Positions 12,216-14,381 of a stretch of DNA of 14,381 nt are shown piece after piece. A model generated the notes under the pieces. That model was not told the origin of the DNA, did no database searches, and was given only the letters and a program-made list of their open reading frames with translations. The translations under genes were made by a program, and so were the position numbers. Source of the DNA: Gammaproteobacteria bacterium (GTDB lineage Bacteria > Pseudomonadota > Gammaproteobacteria > Steroidobacterales > Steroidobacteraceae); contig PMNQ01000271.1 in NCBI GenBank assembly GCA_003162555.1, positions 16,332 to 30,712 of the forward strand, read 5' to 3'. Position 1 is the first letter of the stretch; the number at the start of each line of letters is the position of its first letter.

Positions 12216-12982
12216 TGGAGTCTGCGCCGCTCCGTATCGCCATGTGGTCCGGGCCGCGGAATATCTCCAGCGCCATGATGCGCTCGTTCGGCGCGCGCTC
12301 CGACACAGCGGTCATCGACGAGCCCTACTATGCCGCCTATCTGGCGCTGTCCGGCTCGGATCACCCGATGCGCGCCGAGGTGCTGGCCTCGCAGGCCAAC
12401 GATTGCCGTGAGGTGGCCGCACTGCTGCTGGGTCCGGTGCCGGGTGGCAAGTCCATCTGGTACCAGAAACTGATGACGCATCACATGCTGCCGCAGTTCG
12501 GACGCGAGTGGATGCGCAGCGTGCGCAACGCGTTCCTGATCCGCGAACCGCGCTTCGTGCTGGGCTCCTACATGCGCATCCGCGACCGCAGCGCGGTGAC
12601 GCTGGCCGACATCGGCATTGTGCAGCAACGCGAGTTGTTCGAGCGCGAAGCGGACCGGCTGGGCATGGCGCCGCCGGTCATCGAGGGAGCGGACGTGCTG
12701 GCCGATCCGCCGCGCATGCTCGCGCGGCTGTGCGCGGCGCTCGGCATTTCATTCACGGACTCCATGCTGCGATGGAGCGCAGGCCGGCGCGACACCGATG
12801 GCGTCTGGGCGCCGGCCTGGTACGCAGCGGTCGAGCGCTCGACCGGCTTCGCACCGGCGCCGGCCGCAGCCGCGGCCGCGATGGTGCCTGACCTGCCCGA
12901 TGAACTGGCGCGGATCGCAGCGGAGGCGCAGCCCCACTATGCGGCGCTGGCGGCGCATAAGCTCGCGCCGCTCGTTGTATAA
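12215..12982 (+). CDS. Sulfotransferase-like P-loop protein
   Basis: The protein has 255 residues, is cytoplasmic and has no signal peptide. MWSGPRNISSAMMRSFG (10-26) has the form of the 5'-phosphosulfate loop of PAPS sulfotransferases. DEPYYAAYL (35-43) and the strand LIREPRFVLGSYMR (108-121) correspond to the substrate-side acid and the 3'-phosphate Arg...Ser motif. The C-terminal RWSAGRRDTDGVWAPAWY (186-203) and VERSTGF (206-212) are, as I recall, shared with the N-terminal domain of plant branched-chain-aminotransferase-like proteins, which join this domain to a class IV aminotransferase domain. Here the partner is the gene just upstream, overlapping by one base (TGATG). Whether it transfers sulfate is unproven. 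Its last codons overlap the next gene's -10 box. Confidence 0.8.
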   Translation: MESAPLRIAMWSGPRNISSAMMRSFGARSDTAVIDEPYYAAYLALSGSDHPMRAEVLASQANDCREVAALLLGPVPGGKSIWYQKLMTHHMLPQFGREWMRSVRNAFLIREPRFVLGSYMRIRDRSAVTLADIGIVQQRELFEREADRLGMAPPVIEGADVLADPPRMLARLCAALGISFTDSMLRWSAGRRDTDGVWAPAWYAAVERSTGFAPAPAAAAAAMVPDLPDELARIAAEAQPHYAALAAHKLAPLVV

Positions 12983-12983
12983 T
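12978..12983 (+). promoter_or_regulatory. Consensus -10 box of the aminopeptidase gene
   Basis: TATAAT is a perfect -10 hexamer, followed by the discriminator CGCGCC, and it contains the TAA stop of the previous gene. The -35 at 17 bases (GCATAA) is poor. It would start transcription near 12990, 38 bases before the ATG, separating the aminopeptidase from the upstream pair. Confidence 0.5.
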
Positions 12984-13003
12984 CGCGCCATCCCACTGAC
13001 TGC

Positions 13004-13016
13004 GCAGCCGCGCTGC
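13004..13016 (+). promoter_or_regulatory. Leader hairpin next to the aminopeptidase ribosome site
   Basis: GCAGC (13004-13008) and GCTGC (13012-13016) pair around CGC. The ribosome site AGGA (13017-13020) follows at once, seven bases before ATG 13028. The hairpin may influence translation, or be chance. Confidence 0.25.
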
Positions 13017-13027
13017 AGGACATTCCC

Positions 13028-14381
13028 ATGAATACCTTCGATGCCAACGCCACGCCGGTCCGCACCGGCTACGACTCGGATGTGCCGCCGAACCTGCTCG
13101 AGTTCATGCTCAAGAGCTGGAACCCGAAGGGCCGCAAACTCCCCAGGGTGATTGCCGACGCGGCCGCCTTCCGCAAGCGGCGCGAACGCCTGTCGCAGCG
13201 CTTCCCGGGCGAGGTGCTGGTCATTCCGACGGGCCACCGGAAAGTCCGTTCGAACGATACTCATTACGCATTTCGCCCAGGCACCGATTTCTACTACCTG
13301 ACCGGCGCCTTCGAGCCCGACTGCGTGCTGCTGCTGCTGCCCCGGGGAAATACCCACGAGGCGCTGCTGTTCGTCGAGCCGAGTCCCGGGAAATCCGACG
13401 CCACTTTTTTCACCGATCGCAACAAGGGCGAACTGTGGGAGGGCCCGCGTTTCGGCGTGAGCGAGAGCGCAACCCGCTACGCGATCGAGTGCCGCCCATT
13501 GCCAGAGCTGGCCTCGACACTGCAGGCGGCCACAGTGCTGCCCAATGCGAAGCAGCGCGTGCTGTGCGGGTTTTCCAGGGACACGGAGGCGCTGCTGGGA
13601 GCCGGCGGCGCCGGGCAGACGCAGCGCGATGAGGAACTGGCCGCATTCCTTGCCGAAATGCGCCTCATCAAGGACGCAGGCGAACTGCGCGCACTGCGCA
13701 GCGCGGTCGAGGCCACGAAGCGCGGCTTCGAGGATGTCATCGCACGCCTCAAAACCGCGAAGGGCGAGCGCGAACTCGAGGGTGTGTTCTGGACGCGCGC
13801 GCGCATGGAAGGGAACGAGGTGGGCTACACCTCGATCGTCGCCTCCGGTGCGCACGCCTGCACGCTGCACTGGAAACATAACGACGGCACCATCCGCAAG
13901 GGCGACCTGTTGCTGCTCGACGCCGGCATCGAAGGCCATTCGCTCTACACGGCGGACGTGACCCGCACGCTGCCGATTTCCGGGCGCTACACGCGCGAGC
14001 AGCGCGCCGTCTACGAAGTCGTGCTGGCAGCGCAGAGCGCCGCGCTGCAGATGGTCAGGCCCGGCAATGATTTCATGGCGCCCAACAAGGCGGCCATGCA
14101 GGTGCTCGCGCACGGCCTGGAGCGCCTTGGCATCCTGTCGATGAGCGCCGCTGAAGCATTGCGCGATGAGAACCAGTTTTATCGCCGCTATTCGCTGCAC
14201 AATGTCAGCCACATGCTCGGCCTCGACGTGCACGACTGCGCGCTGGCGCGCGCCGAGAACTACAAGTACGGCAAGCTGCTGCCCGGCATGGTGCTCACGG
14301 TCGAGCCCGGCCTTTATTTCCAGACCGACGACCTGACCGTGCCGGCGAAGTACCGCGGCATCGGCGTGCGCATCGAGGACG
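13028..14381 (+). CDS. pepP: Xaa-Pro aminopeptidase, M24B family (3' end outside the window)
   Basis: This is a cytoplasmic two-metal peptidase that removes an N-terminal residue preceding proline. The 451 residues visible show an N-terminal creatinase-like domain (about 45-205) and the pita-bread catalytic domain (about 212 onward). All five metal ligands of the E. coli PepP pattern are in place: Asp298 (LLLLDAG), Asp310 (YTADVTR), His395 (NVSHMLGLDVHD), Glu426 (TVEPGLY) and Glu450 (VRIED), the last just before the window edge. Compared with E. coli PepP there are about 43 extra residues before the first helix (VIADAAAFRKRR). The reading frame has no stop to base 14381. The start has AGGA seven bases upstream and its own TATAAT box. 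The function is confident. Confidence 0.92.
   Translation, partial: MNTFDANATPVRTGYDSDVPPNLLEFMLKSWNPKGRKLPRVIADAAAFRKRRERLSQRFPGEVLVIPTGHRKVRSNDTHYAFRPGTDFYYLTGAFEPDCVLLLLPRGNTHEALLFVEPSPGKSDATFFTDRNKGELWEGPRFGVSESATRYAIECRPLPELASTLQAATVLPNAKQRVLCGFSRDTEALLGAGGAGQTQRDEELAAFLAEMRLIKDAGELRALRSAVEATKRGFEDVIARLKTAKGERELEGVFWTRARMEGNEVGYTSIVASGAHACTLHWKHNDGTIRKGDLLLLDAGIEGHSLYTADVTRTLPISGRYTREQRAVYEVVLAAQSAALQMVRPGNDFMAPNKAAMQVLAHGLERLGILSMSAAEALRDENQFYRRYSLHNVSHMLGLDVHDCALARAENYKYGKLLPGMVLTVEPGLYFQTDDLTVPAKYRGIGVRIED

Noticed and set aside
12749..14233. 494-residue minus-strand ORF under the aminopeptidase
   Set aside because: It is antisense to a PepP-type peptidase with all five metal ligands, and its own product shows no recognisable family.

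Overview
The window is about 14.4 kb of GC-rich DNA with tightly packed genes on both strands. It holds no tRNA, rRNA, insertion sequence or CRISPR array. The gene content suggests an aerobic, soil- or water-type gammaproteobacterium of the Xanthomonadales/Nevskiales/Steroidobacterales sort: a periplasmic azurin, an ECF sigma factor with a membrane anti-sigma candidate, a secreted GH27 glycosidase, a PepP-type peptidase, and a HutD-like protein. This placement is an inference from gene types and base composition, because there is no marker gene.

Layout, left to right. (1) 2-582: the tail of an unidentified gene overlaps the start of an azurin. (2) 780-3677: a three-gene operon of an ECF sigma factor, a two-helix membrane protein without a zinc motif (probable anti-sigma factor), and a large envelope protein that joins bactofilin-like beta repeats to membrane helices and an RDD domain. 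An AT-rich promoter with a perfect 6+6 palindrome precedes it. (3) 3701-4543: three small genes, namely a 53-residue membrane protein on the minus strand, a YidB/DUF937 protein, and a 30-residue single-helix protein whose stop codon lies in a 12-bp tandem duplication. (4) 4593-8380: an M28 metallopeptidase with the architecture of eukaryotic ERMP1, then a secreted GH27 enzyme. (5) 8405-11190: a group II PLP decarboxylase (minus) diverging from a HutD/Ves protein (plus), which converges with a carboxylesterase (minus) by a 4-bp stop overlap. (6) 11298-12982: a class IV aminotransferase-fold protein overlapping a sulfotransferase-like P-loop protein. (7) 13028 to the window end: Xaa-Pro aminopeptidase, running off the edge.

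The most interesting find is region 6. The aminotransferase-fold protein keeps the PLP-phosphate-binding elements but has no lysine anywhere in the segment that should carry the Schiff-base lysine. It also has serine where the glutamate facing the PLP pyridine nitrogen should be. It is translationally coupled (TGATG) to a sulfotransferase-like partner, and, as I remember the plant proteins, the same two domains occur fused in one polypeptide there. This looks like a conserved two-component system in which the aminotransferase fold has taken on another role. The sigma/anti-sigma/bactofilin-RDD operon is a second candidate for an under-described envelope-stress unit.

The only stretches without genes are short (185 bp or less). 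Several carry a TATRATCSG-like -10 and discriminator motif, which points to ordinary vegetative promoters.
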